This document shows positions 23,101 to 35,100 of a stretch of DNA of 64,000 nucleotides, piece by piece. Made by a program: the position numbers and the translations under genes. The notes under the pieces were generated by a model. It did no database searches. It saw only the letters and a program-made list of their open reading frames with translations, and was not told the origin of the DNA. The DNA is taken from the NCBI GenBank assembly GCA_959347315.1, contig OY365815.1, forward strand, positions 17,633,709-17,697,708, given 5' to 3'. Within the stretch, counting starts at the first letter, position 1. The number at the start of each line of letters is the position of its first letter. This stretch comes from Bimastos eiseni. Taxonomy: Eukaryota; Annelida; Clitellata; Crassiclitellata; Lumbricidae.

Positions 23101-26100
23101 GGTCCGGTGCGATAAATCGTATGGCTTTCACAAGCTTAAGAAATTCCACAGACATCGGCTGATTCCAGGCCAGCAAAACCTTGAATAATTGCTTAGACTG
23201 TTGCTCGATCAGTTTTTGAATACCGTTATCTGCACGCTTCTCTACTTGCCGAGAATATTCTATGAACATTTCCGGTGTGAGGTCCTTTACAAGGCCGCAC
23301 TGTTTCAGAATTGCTAACCAGTCTGGCTTATCATACGGCTCTAGAGGAAATTTGTGCGTGTCCTGCATGATCCTGAACACTTTATGTCCAGGATCGTAAA
23401 ATTCAGAGGGTGGAAAAAGTCCAGTTATTCCATTCTTTGGAATAAATGCTAGGCATTTTAAATGCCCTAAGAAGCGATCTAATTCCTCTATATTCTCTTT
23501 CTTTGTGATTGTTCTTAAAGTCTGAATGTGATGTTTCACATGCGACATGTGTGCTTCCTGTCCTTTTGAAGACAAACTTTCAAATTCATTGAAGATAAAA
23601 GAACAGTATACTTTTTCTACCGTGAGATACTCACAATCCAAGTACTCGAGCAAGGTCTTTATGCTGTAATCCTGTTTCAGGAAAATGAGATCTTTACGCT
23701 CTGTCCAATTTTCCATGTCATGTGGTGGAATGCCTGATGGCAAAACGTATGCCTTTGATTTATTAAGGCTGGTCTGCTTGCCGTATAATGTGACAAAGAA
23801 AGGAAGCTTCTTTATAGTGGTCTTGACTTCTGGTAATGACTTTAAGCTTTCAATAGCAGCTGCTGAAGAGAAATACTGCATTAACCGATTGCATTCGTTG
23901 TTCGTCAGTTTGCCTTCGAGTGACTTATTTCTCATGAGAACTTTAAGTGCCTCTATCACCGAACCTGGCTGTTGAATTTTTCCAAATATTCCATCTGTAA
24001 GACGAATTATTTCGTTGGTTATTGGTATAGTCCGAATGTACTTGTAATTAGGTTCAGCAACCCCCAGCTTATGCAGAATAGTGGCCATTTCACTATGCAT
24101 CAGGTCTGAAGAATGAAAAGGTATCACACCTTGAGATTTACACAGCGGATAAAGCATCTCGCATTGATCCACAAGTACTGGCAGAAGACAGCAGTTTGCC
24201 AGTGGAAGCAGCATCTCTTGAATAATCGCTTTATCTTGTTCTGGAAATTTTCCGATAAGGTTTGACTGCAGAAAACACCAGATCATCGTCAACCATTGCT
24301 GTGTATTTACTTTGTGTGGTTGGAGAAAACCATCGAGACTTGCAACTGAATAACAGCCTTCAGAACCGTAAAAGTCTGCCACTGGAATTAGATCGGGAAG
24401 CACTTGGGCGAATTCTGCTGTCGTAAATTCCGTGCAGAGATTCCTATCAACGCTGGGACTAAGCCCCAGTGCGAAACAGATATTCGAGTTCATGAACATG
24501 CTTGGAATATGTGGAGCAATTTCACAGTATTGCGACACGTATCTTGGTTGACTACTATCGAAAGATCTTACGAGTTCGTCTCTGGTTAAGAGAAACGGAA
24601 GGCCCTCCAAACGTTCCTTATAATTTTGTACCTTTGCGATATATGTCAACAGTGCCACTAAAGCAGAGAGATCTTTGAATGGTGTGTTGCTCAATTGCTG
24701 AGGCAAGTTTGTCACTTTACATCTAGTTGGACTTTTGCTGTGTGTTGCAAAAAACTCCATTACTGATTCCGGATTGACAATTAAAATTTCCGCTCCTGCA
24801 GTCTTCGCAAAACTCTTGAAGATGCGCTCTGGACAGGAAAACATACTGAATCCGCATCTTCCAAGTAGTTTTCTCACCACTGAGCTCGTTGTCTCCTTTG
24901 GAGGACTCTTTACCTCGTGCCTTAAAATGCCACTGCTTCTAAAATATTCGGTTTGGCTGCTGGGAGGTTCAGGCAGCTGAGCCTCCAAGTTGTCGAAGAA
25001 CACTTTGCGACCGGGTTCTCCGTTCGGGTTCTTCCACTCGACCAACTTGATGTCCTTCTTCATGGTCTGCAGTGGAAGCACCTCCAGATTTTTTTTCATG
25101 ATGTTCTTATAGACTGACGCGACCATGTTATTGATATAAGAGTTGTCTGTTTTGACAACCTCTGGAAACAGTTTGAAATACTTCTCAATTTCACTTCTGG
25201 CGTTGTCGTAGTTGTCGAGCTGTCGTATGTGATCACGCATTATGCCCAGTAGAGTGCAATGTGCCGGTGCAATGACTCCTTCCATCAAGCACCTGTTCCA
25301 CTCAGCTCTATACGTCTTGTTCTCGTCCTTCCACAGATCGCGCCTGTTCTCGTGGTCCAAGGCAAAATGACCATTGAGGTGAACTGGTAACTCCACTGGA
25401 ACTGGAAGCGGAAGAAAGCAGAAAAGTCTGCTCTTTCTTTTCATCTGTTTAGTTGTCCTTACAAGGTAGGCAACTCCTCCCTGAGGCAAAAGTCCGAGGT
25501 TTCCCAGACTCACCTCTTTGACGATCTCCATCGGTAGATTATGCGGATCTTCAAATCCACACCTCTGCACAATTTGCCAGACTTCTTCGTTTTTCTCACT
25601 GTCCGTAATCTCCATTTGGTAGGAAACTTCTTTTACGACAATGTCCTTAAGAGATATCTCTTTGTTAACAAGCTTATTGGCAGTATCTACGACACATTTG
25701 TGAAAATCTGCTCTCTTTTGTCTTGATTCTTTTGTCATTTGGATGGTAACGTTATAAACGGGCTTCACAATTTCTGTTCCATTGTTGCCTTCACTCACGT
25801 CAACTAGACTCAGCTTTTCGACTGAGTTAACAAACAGCAAAGCTTCTTTCATGTCAGTTTTGAACTTTTCAAACATTGTTTTCACGTCTGAGACACTGAC
25901 TGTTTTATTTGAAATCTCTGACACATTTGCTGTCGCTGTATTTCTTAGCGGTAACCGAAATAGGGTACCAGTCTGCGATACATCATATTGCTTCAGATTC
26001 AAAAGGTAACCTTTGAATACATCGGGGAACTTTATTTTCAAAGACTCAACGTCTTTAAACATGGCACCCGGATCTTCTTTCTGAGCATCTGGAACAAATT

Positions 26101-29100
26101 TACAATTGGGATCAAAGGCACAAAGGATAGTCCCATAGGATTCAACAGTCGTAATAAAAGTTGGCACATCGGTGACGTGGTAAACGCAGTTGAATCCGAC
26201 GCCATATTGACCGGTTTTTGTTGGGTCGTCTGATTTTCCGCCTTCGCCAAGATTTTGAATTCCTTGTAAGTCCGTCTTCTTAAATGATCTGTTGTTGTAG
26301 ATGCACAGGGCAGGGCCTTGCAACGGCTTCCAAGAATCCTCGAATATCTTTTTGTCTGGCAGAGTTCTCGTGTCGCAAATGAAATGTACTTCGGTAGCAC
26401 CAGAGTCGTCGGCATTCTGCAGCATCTCCTTAAGAATGTCTTCACTGAACGGGTATCCGGCCAGGATCTTCTTGATCCGCTTCACCAATCGTTCCTTCTG
26501 GCCGAAGGGGATTCCTAGCCGATGTCCCTCAAGAACGCCCTGACGAATCGTCTTCAGGCCTAGCGCGAATGCGATTTCGTGCGAGATCAGGTTGTGGCAA
26601 AACTTTGATCTTTCGGTTGCGTCTACCAACCACAAACAGTTGTTGAAGCAAAGCTTTTTCGCAAGGCACATTCTACCTTCAGCGTTTGGCATCGGCATAT
26701 CGTTCGTAAGCTTCGCATCTTCCTCTGATAAGGGGGAACTGACTTCTTCGTAGATGCATTTAGTGATAAGATATATGGCAACGCCCAGTTGTCTCTTACC
26801 TAAAGTTGTTTCCTCACTGTGTTCTTCGATCTCTCGTAGGATCCGTATGTAATCGCTCAGTGAGAACCCTTCTTTGACACCGATTTTCTTCAATAGCACA
26901 GGATAAGATCTCGCCATGGTTGGAGAAGTAGCAGCCAAGTATGGTAGCAAAGTATCGTTTCCGAGCGGAAACCTAATCGCGCATCTCATCGGCTCAAGAA
27001 AATAGTTGGTGCGCGTATCAGATTGCACCATGATGCTCTTTTGAGAGGCCAAAGGCTTGACTTTTGGCTTCGCCAAGGACTTCCCTTCCTGGTTCAAAGA
27101 AGTGTCGAGCCATTTGAAGGTAGCGTCGTAGATCTCATTCACTATTCTAAGATCATCGGCAGATAAGTTCTTGTTGCTTGCTTTGGCCTCACCAACCCGC
27201 ACAACCTCGAGTGCCTGCTGGACGACGACGTTGGGGTCGATTTCTGGACTGTCCAAGGCAAGCTTCTGCTTTGTAAGAGGGCAACTGAAGTCGAAAGAAT
27301 GTTTCTCGTCAATAATTGGGCACGAGCAACTCACCAAATTCCTGTGGCTTTGCAGAAATCCTTGTTCGCAGGAAATTAGTTCAGTGTCAGGATAATCGTC
27401 TCCTTTCCAATTCAGTGGAAAGTCTTTTGGCTTTTTCAGCACCGGCAAAAACTTGACTTTACGAATTTTACTAAAGACTGTTTCTTCCGAGGACATCTTT
27501 TCTGTCTTCAGTTTCAGCTGATTTTCGATCAGTGATAGTATTGTCGGAGTTCTGGAGAGAGCTGTCTTCGGATTCGAGGATATCACAATGCATCTATCAA
27601 CAATCTCGCGCCATGGGAGGCTATCTCGCCTCATGCCGAGGTTTACAAGCCTCTCATATATCTTATCCTCTACTGGAACCCCGGAAGTCCACATAGGAAA
27701 TCTTCCTTCTTCGCTATCGAACAGTGCCGTCACCCGAGAATTCGGATGTATGAGTTCTGCAATAGATCGAAGATCTGTTCCGTCAGGAGTGACTGGAATG
27801 CAGTCATAGTCCGCTAGGTGAGCTGCTAGTGCCTCATCTCCTAGGGCATGAAAAATCAGCTTATCTCTTTCCAGATGATTTATCATCGTGATGTTTGGAA
27901 GGAACTGGTCAGTGTAGAAGTCAGTCTTGTTGATCATTCTGTTCTCAACCACACCTCGATAGTCCGTTTGCTTAATCGTTTGCAAAATCCTCTCCGGAAT
28001 ATCCACCGCGTACTTGTCCTGGTCTTCGAGGACTGTCCTTAATACCGACAATGCTACTTCGTGTAGCTCCGCATTCCAAAACTGTGTGTTCAACATCTTA
28101 CACTTTTCCATCGTTGTCCAAGAGTCCAATGTCTTAATCACACTCATACAATGCTCAGACGAACAGACGCTTTTATAGACCGACGCTGTCAGACGCCCGA
28201 GAAATCCGACTTCCTTAAGAGTGCTGTGCGATGGCCAAACGACATAAGAGATCGAATCTGGACACAAACGAGTTAGATCTTCCAGCAGGATGCAGTAGGC
28301 GCGAGTGACCGCATCTTCTAGCAGGGCCTCATTCCAGAGAGCACGATGGTCAGTCTTATCCATTGGGGACGTCTCGTATATGTGCGTTCGACTGGAATGG
28401 ACGGCGAAGAAACCATTTATATGCACCGGGAAACTCGTCTTAATCGGAAGTGGAAGGAAACAGAATAGCAGACCATAACCATCGCCAACAGATCTGAAGT
28501 CAACTGCCTCGTACTGAGCACCCTTTCCAACCTGGAGTCTGGCCGCAACGCCACCGAGGGGTATCAAGGTTTTGTCTCTCAACGCCAAATTAAAAGATTT
28601 ATCTCTTCCCAAAGTTGAGACTACCAGCCATTCACTCACTTCGCTAATCTCTTTCGATTTGAATGGAAGTTTCGACCCGTGGGTAGTTGTGAATTTCAAG
28701 ATGGACGAAGACTCAAGTTTGGGAGTTTCTCTAGTCAAACGATCATAATGGTTGTAATCAGCAAGAATACTCGCAGCATTCTGCAGGACAGCACATTGCC
28801 CTTCGATGCTATCATTGGAACATCCGATGCTGCGCACAACCTTCACTAGTTCTTTCTTTATGGTAAACCATTCTTCTATTCCATCTGGGGGAGAACAGGA
28901 TCCTGGCAGGTAAAATACGCTGATTTTTCGCACATGTTGAGTATACATTAACAGATGGTGACTTGCATCATGAAGCAAATTTAGCAGAGTCACAATTTCG
29001 TTGTGGTCATAACAGATTTTGCAGATATCGCTCTTTGCAGCCTGTTCACTCGTCCTTAATGGGAATCTGAAAAGTGTTCCGTCATAGTCTTCCATTTTCG

Positions 29101-32100
29101 ACTCACTACGAAGGTCGACTCCAAAGATTCCGTTCATCGGTTTGAACTGATCGACCAATCGCTGAATCATTTTCCTGTTTTGACGGAGATTCAATCGCAT
29201 TCCCGGCTTCCCCTTATCAGAAATTGCTCTTCCGAGATGCGTCGTGTGGGGGTCGAAGATGGCGATAAACTGTCGACTGATGAAGAGAGGAACGTCGGTG
29301 ATATTGTAAACGGCGTTGAATCCGAGTCCGAAACGACCAATCTTCTCCGTAGCAGTTTCCTTTGTTGCTCCACTGAGCTTCACGATATTTTCAAAGTCTT
29401 CGTCGGTGAAAACTGCGTCGTTGTAGGTCCACAGCGCCGGTCCCTGCAGAGTCTTCATTCCCTTGTCAAGGAGAATCGTCTGCGCGTCGTCATTCCTTCT
29501 CTCGTCGTAAAGAAATCGGATTTCACTTGCCCCTGCGTCGTCCGCGTTCTGGATTAGCTCCTTAAGGACGGCCAGGCCATCTGTGTAGTCTCGCAGTATG
29601 GCCCTGAGACGCGTGGTAAGGGGCTCAGACTGGCCATAACCGATGGCGAGCTCCTCTGCCCCGATGGTTTTGTTGATCAAACTGGGAATTCTGAGCTTCT
29701 CGGCGGTCGTTAGAGGAACCAGTTCGTGTATAAGGAATATGTCTTCGTCCAGATCCTCAACTTTGAATCCATGCTGGTACCACTCTGTGTCGCAATAGGT
29801 ACAATCGTCGATATCTTTCATCTCAAGTGTCTTATTGTCCGTGGTGATCGGAATAACGATATCACTTCGAAGTTCTTTAGCTATTCCGTCTTTGGCGATT
29901 TTGTTCAGAATGTTGACAGCCAGTTGTATGTCACGTTCTTTGTTCTTCAGACCAGTGTCATCGTCGTGAGCTTGCTTGATCGCCTTCAAAACTTTGACAG
30001 GATTGGAGGTCTTTTCCATACCACAGTAACTCCAAAGTTCTCGGAATTCTGACATCTCTACTGGTAGAGGGTAGACATACGGTCTGAAATCCAATCCCAG
30101 CTGTTTGCTCAACACAACCTGTTCTATACGTGCGAACCCATCGCCGTGCCACACCCATGCTCGATCTTCTAGACGGCAAAGAACAGATTGAACTAGATTC
30201 AGGTTGTTGTTCAGATGTCGATATACGTTTCCCAGTACATACTGTACCGCAACTTTTTGCTTTGGGTCGTAGTTTACGATCGTATTAAGCAAATGCTCTG
30301 CAACGTATTCAATATTTGGCTCTCTGCCCCAGTCAAAATGTTTGGCCAGTGACGCAATGCCTCTAGTCTCGACCATGGCTTGAGAAGATCCCACCAAATA
30401 GACGTGCTTTGATGCGGATATTTCTGTGGGGCGGGCAAGGATATTTGCTGATTGTTCTCCAACAAGTTTCAAAGCTGGAGGGTAATTCTGAGGCCTTGTT
30501 GACGATGTTTTTACCCAGTTAAGCTCTGACAGCTTTGATTTTAATGGTACGCGTCTCTTGTTGTCTGTAACATACTGCGATAGAGTATCTTCATACTGAT
30601 TCAGAAACACCATTAGAGCCTCGGACTGTTTTAGTTTCATCTGGCTCGTTGTGCAAGACTTTGCAACCTTCTCGGCGATTGCAAGAATTTCTTCGGCTGT
30701 TACTGATGATGCATTCTTCAGACCTAACTTCAGCAACGCCATGCTGTACTCCTGTTTTGCGAATTCACCGCATGGAAAGACATCCTCTTCGTCAAAGAGC
30801 TTACTAAGTAGGTCGCTCTTGCTATAAATGTCTGATGGTCTTACAAGACAGCCGCTCTTCTTCAACACAAAAGGCACTTGGCTTGCGCTGGGAACCATTC
30901 TGTGACTGATCTGCTCAAATGTTACGAGATTCCTGCAAATGTATTGCATCAGCTTTGAAATATCGTCGTTGCTGAATTTGCTGAAGTGATTAGAAACAGC
31001 GGGAAGATAGACATCAATAAGGTGATCTGAGATGTTTGGTGGTTTTATTCCGAGACTTGCGGCTATAATACGAGAGCTCTTGTCAGTCAGATCTACTAGC
31101 ACCTCAGGACTGGAGAGCGGTATGTCGTTGTCAGCAGGAGCTACACGCTGCACTGTGACCAGGGAAACAAAGTAAGTTTTCTTTCCACCGCTTCCGTTTG
31201 CAGTGGAAAACATTGGAAGTGATTTCAATAAAGATGCATCATCACTTGTCAAATTCCAATTTGGCATAAGGTTTGCAATAAACTCTATGAACCGCTGCTT
31301 ACCGTTAGCTGAGACTTTGTCAAACAGTGTACAGAGTTCGTTCCTCCCGATACGTTTTTCTTGTCGGTGCAAGGCCGTGAGAACGCCACGCGCATTTGGC
31401 TGCAAGATGTAAGTATTCCATACGTCCTGATGCTTTGACACCTCCTGGTCTATGCTATCTATGACTAGCACACCAACCTGTCTACAGAGACTGATGAGTT
31501 CCGCATGAAGCGGTGTCTGACCTTTGTTGTAGCCGTCGATCTTACTCACTAGAGGAAGATTCCGACTCAGCTTGCCAACAAGACCCTCACCCAAATTAAG
31601 AATGTGCATATTCTCAAACTTAGCTAGATTCTGGTTGATGAAGTTCTTCTGAAGGTAGGACCACAGATCCGTCAGCCATTTGTCGCTGAGCCACGGCTCT
31701 GTGTTCACCCGAATTGTTTCAAGTGCCTGCCATCGGTTGAATACTGAGCGCAGCATTTCCAGTACATCTGCTGCATCGAGATTCTTTAGTTGAAAGTATC
31801 CTAAAAGAGCATAATTAAATTGAAGCATGCAGAAAAAGTTTTTCAATTTATGTTTAATGTGCAAAAATATAATTTTATGCTGTAGGCTCTACCTCATAAA
31901 ATACGTGTCACTTTATTATATTGGTATAGGTCTAAATAAACTCCAGTCTTCTTTGGACGTCGTTAGCGAATGTTTGGATCATCTGTTTAGTTTATTTGTC
32001 TCATTCAGTTTACATTGAAAATTTCCCGATAATACTTATACTTTTAGAAAGCACGCGTTGAAATGTTTATGAATTTCATATTAATTATTATTATTATTGT

Positions 32101-35100
32101 TATTATTATTATGTCATTTACAGCGCGCCTAAACAAAATTAATCTTGCACAAAATTAATTAATTAATTAAAATTAAATATATTTTTTTCACGTGAGGTTT
32201 TAACATAACATCAAACTAATCTGTTCTGCTCTGACTATTAGAACTTACCTGTAGATGTCAAATCGGTGACACTCTTCGGCACCAATTTCGTATTCAGAAA
32301 TCTCCTTTCCATTCCCGACAACAGTTTCTGCGGATGATTTGCGGATTCGATGTAGACTTTCTCAGCGTGATTCATCTTCTGAAACTCCGTCCAGCTTCCA
32401 TCTGCAAGTGGAAGTAGTTTTAGCCCCAGAAGGTTCTGCACTTGGTCTGGATGTTCCATTATGTATTTGAGAAGAATTGTCCTATCTGCGCTTCCAAGGT
32501 CCATGGTGTGCTGGACGTTTCTCAGTGACTGGCAGATGCTTTCTGCAGCAATACGCCTTGCTTTGGTTGGCAGGTGTTTGTGGATATACCTCGGAATGCA
32601 CGTGAGGTTTCGCTGATCCGTATATAGTATCGACCTAAGGAGAATGTTTAATGAACCCTGGTCGTCCATGCAGTCGAATATGGCGTCGTCACAGTGTAGC
32701 CACTTTCCAACGGAAACTCTTGAGTAGAAAATTCTCAGGCTCCATAGAACGTTGTAGATCGCATCGGAAAGACTCTTCCACTGTGTCGTCACGCACGAGG
32801 CGTCAGGGACCATGGCATAGACCAGATGGGCTGTGAACTCTTGATCTTTACGGTTGGCAGTTTGCAGTGCATTTACCAGCTCCGTCGGGATCTGCAACGG
32901 TTGCTTGTAGCCGTTCAGCTCTGTCAGGTAGGCGATCAGCCTGAGTGCTGCCTTAGGGAGAACGACTTTGACCAGGAACTGGTTCCAGATGAGTGCGTCG
33001 TCTCTCAGCGTCAACATTTCGAGGTCTGCTGATGGCCACTTTATGTGGCGCCGGTTCTGGTCAATGGCAAAGCTTCCATGCACGTGAAATTGCAGACCCG
33101 TTGGACTCTTCTTCTCCAGCGGTAGCGGAAGGAAGCAGAACACATGACCCTTCGGCTCGGTCTTGCACATGGGTACTTTGATTGCCATGTCAAGCGGCAG
33201 TGCCACTCCCACCAAAGGCAGATAACCCTTGTCGTTGGAGAGGGACACGAAGGGACTTTCTTCTGCACCGGCGTAGTACTGCGACACGATCCAAACGCAG
33301 GTTTCTTTTACGCTGTTTCTGTCAGTGTAGTCTTCGACACTGACGGCCAGAGGATAAGTTGCTGAGACTGTTTCCCCCTTTCTCCACTCGACTTTAACCT
33401 GTCGCTGAAACTCCATGCACTGTCTCCTCACCAAATCGAGATAGGAAGGGACGATCCTGATCTCCAGAAGCTTCTTTGCCTCCTGAGACGATTCTTTCTC
33501 GTAGACCTCGATGCTTTGGAGGTTCCTCAGGAAGAGCAGCATGTGGTGAGCGTCCGCTCGCAGTGATCTCACAAGGTCCTTGACCTTGTCGCGATCGTAG
33601 ATGGTCTTCGATAGATCGGACGACTTCATCTGTTTAGTACGAAACGGAAATCGGAAGATTGTTCCGTTGAAGTGGCCACTGGAGAGGGTGTGCGCTGTGA
33701 CGCCGAACAACGGTTGAATGAACGGCTCGAACTGATGCTGCAGTCGGGAGATATCCTCCTGATCATTGACCAGATGCCACAGGAAGGAAGTAGTCTTCTC
33801 TCGGGACCTCCATCCTGGCAGCTGGACCTCAAAGAACTCTCTATGTGGATCGATGAAGCCGACTCCATGGCCGCTTAAGACGCTCGGTAAATCTATAAAT
33901 AACTGAAAAGACTCAGGAATCCGTAGAGATTGGCTTCATTGAGGGCGCTTCAATGCCTTGCAGGGAGTTGCAATGCGCCTTAATATCAATTTAGATTCGA
34001 ATCGCATAAATTACAAGAGTGACATCATGATTGCATCTATATTGCATAGGAATAGCTAAGAAAAGACACAGAAGTCTTACTGCAGCTTAGAGATAGACAG
34101 CGCTGGGTACAGCGGCGTCTACCATATAGGGTGAAGTGGGAAACGTTGCCCGCGGTTGCTTGAAGTTACGGATAACATTTTGGACAAATGCGATGGTTGA
34201 AGCTAATCTATGGTCTGCAAGACGAATAACAATAGGTCGACCAGAGTGGGGGAGGGGTTGAATCACAGGCTGGGTATTGCGAATTGCAGTTCTTATGTCT
34301 AACTTGTGTGTTTTGTTGTTGTTGCTGATGTTGTTGTTTTTGTTGCTGCTGCTGTTTTGTTGCTGTTGTTGTTGTTGCTGTTGCATGAGTACATTAAGTA
34401 GGCTACCTGTCATGTGGAATACAGATTTGAACCCGAGTCCAAAGCGACCGACTTTCATCGGGTCGTCTGCCTTGACACTGTCGTGTAGCATTCGGATTCC
34501 TTGCCAGTCATCGTTTCTGAAGACGGCGTCGTTGTAGGCGTACAGAGCAGGACCCTACCAAGAAAAAAATACGCATACGGTCGCCCAAACTGAACCCATT
34601 GCCATTCTAACACTTCTGGTCTAACAGAGTCCATTGTTCTGCCTTGAAGCCACTGAGAGAATGTTTGGCCCTTGGATTGACATCTTGAATGATTGAAAGA
34701 CCGACTGAACGAATGAGAGAATGACCGAAACACAGATGAATGAATGTTTTGTTGCCATTTTTTATGTGGTCAGAACTATTAGGAGTGAATTGACAGCTTA
34801 TTGAATTATCGAATGCATGAAGGCACAAACCAAGCAAAGGTAACCTGATACTGATGTCTATATCCCATAAATAAGGTGGACGAATTTCTGTTTTGCTGGG
34901 CATGTAGACCTATACCTGGTACTGGACGAGCCCTTCATGACGCAATTTCGTCGGATCAGTGCCGTAGGTTGTGTTGTCAATCAGGAAAACGATCTTCGTA
35001 GCCCCAGCATCCTCTGCGTTCTGGATCACCTCCTGTTATCGAGTCAAGTAATAGGAAATATTATTATATAGCACAACTTCAAAAATTCTAGATACGGTGA

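Noticed and set aside
31801..31864. ATG at 31864 as start of a separate 3,720-residue gene
   Set aside because: These codons lie in the intron. An acceptor at 31800 joins in phase to exon 33892-32249, which carries sacsin repeat 1.
34087..34491. Poly-Gln protein frame following the sacsin ATP-lid motif
   Set aside because: The frame runs past a donor (ACAG|GTAGCC) into intron. Splicing to 33892 restores the family sequence M-T-D-L-P-S-V.
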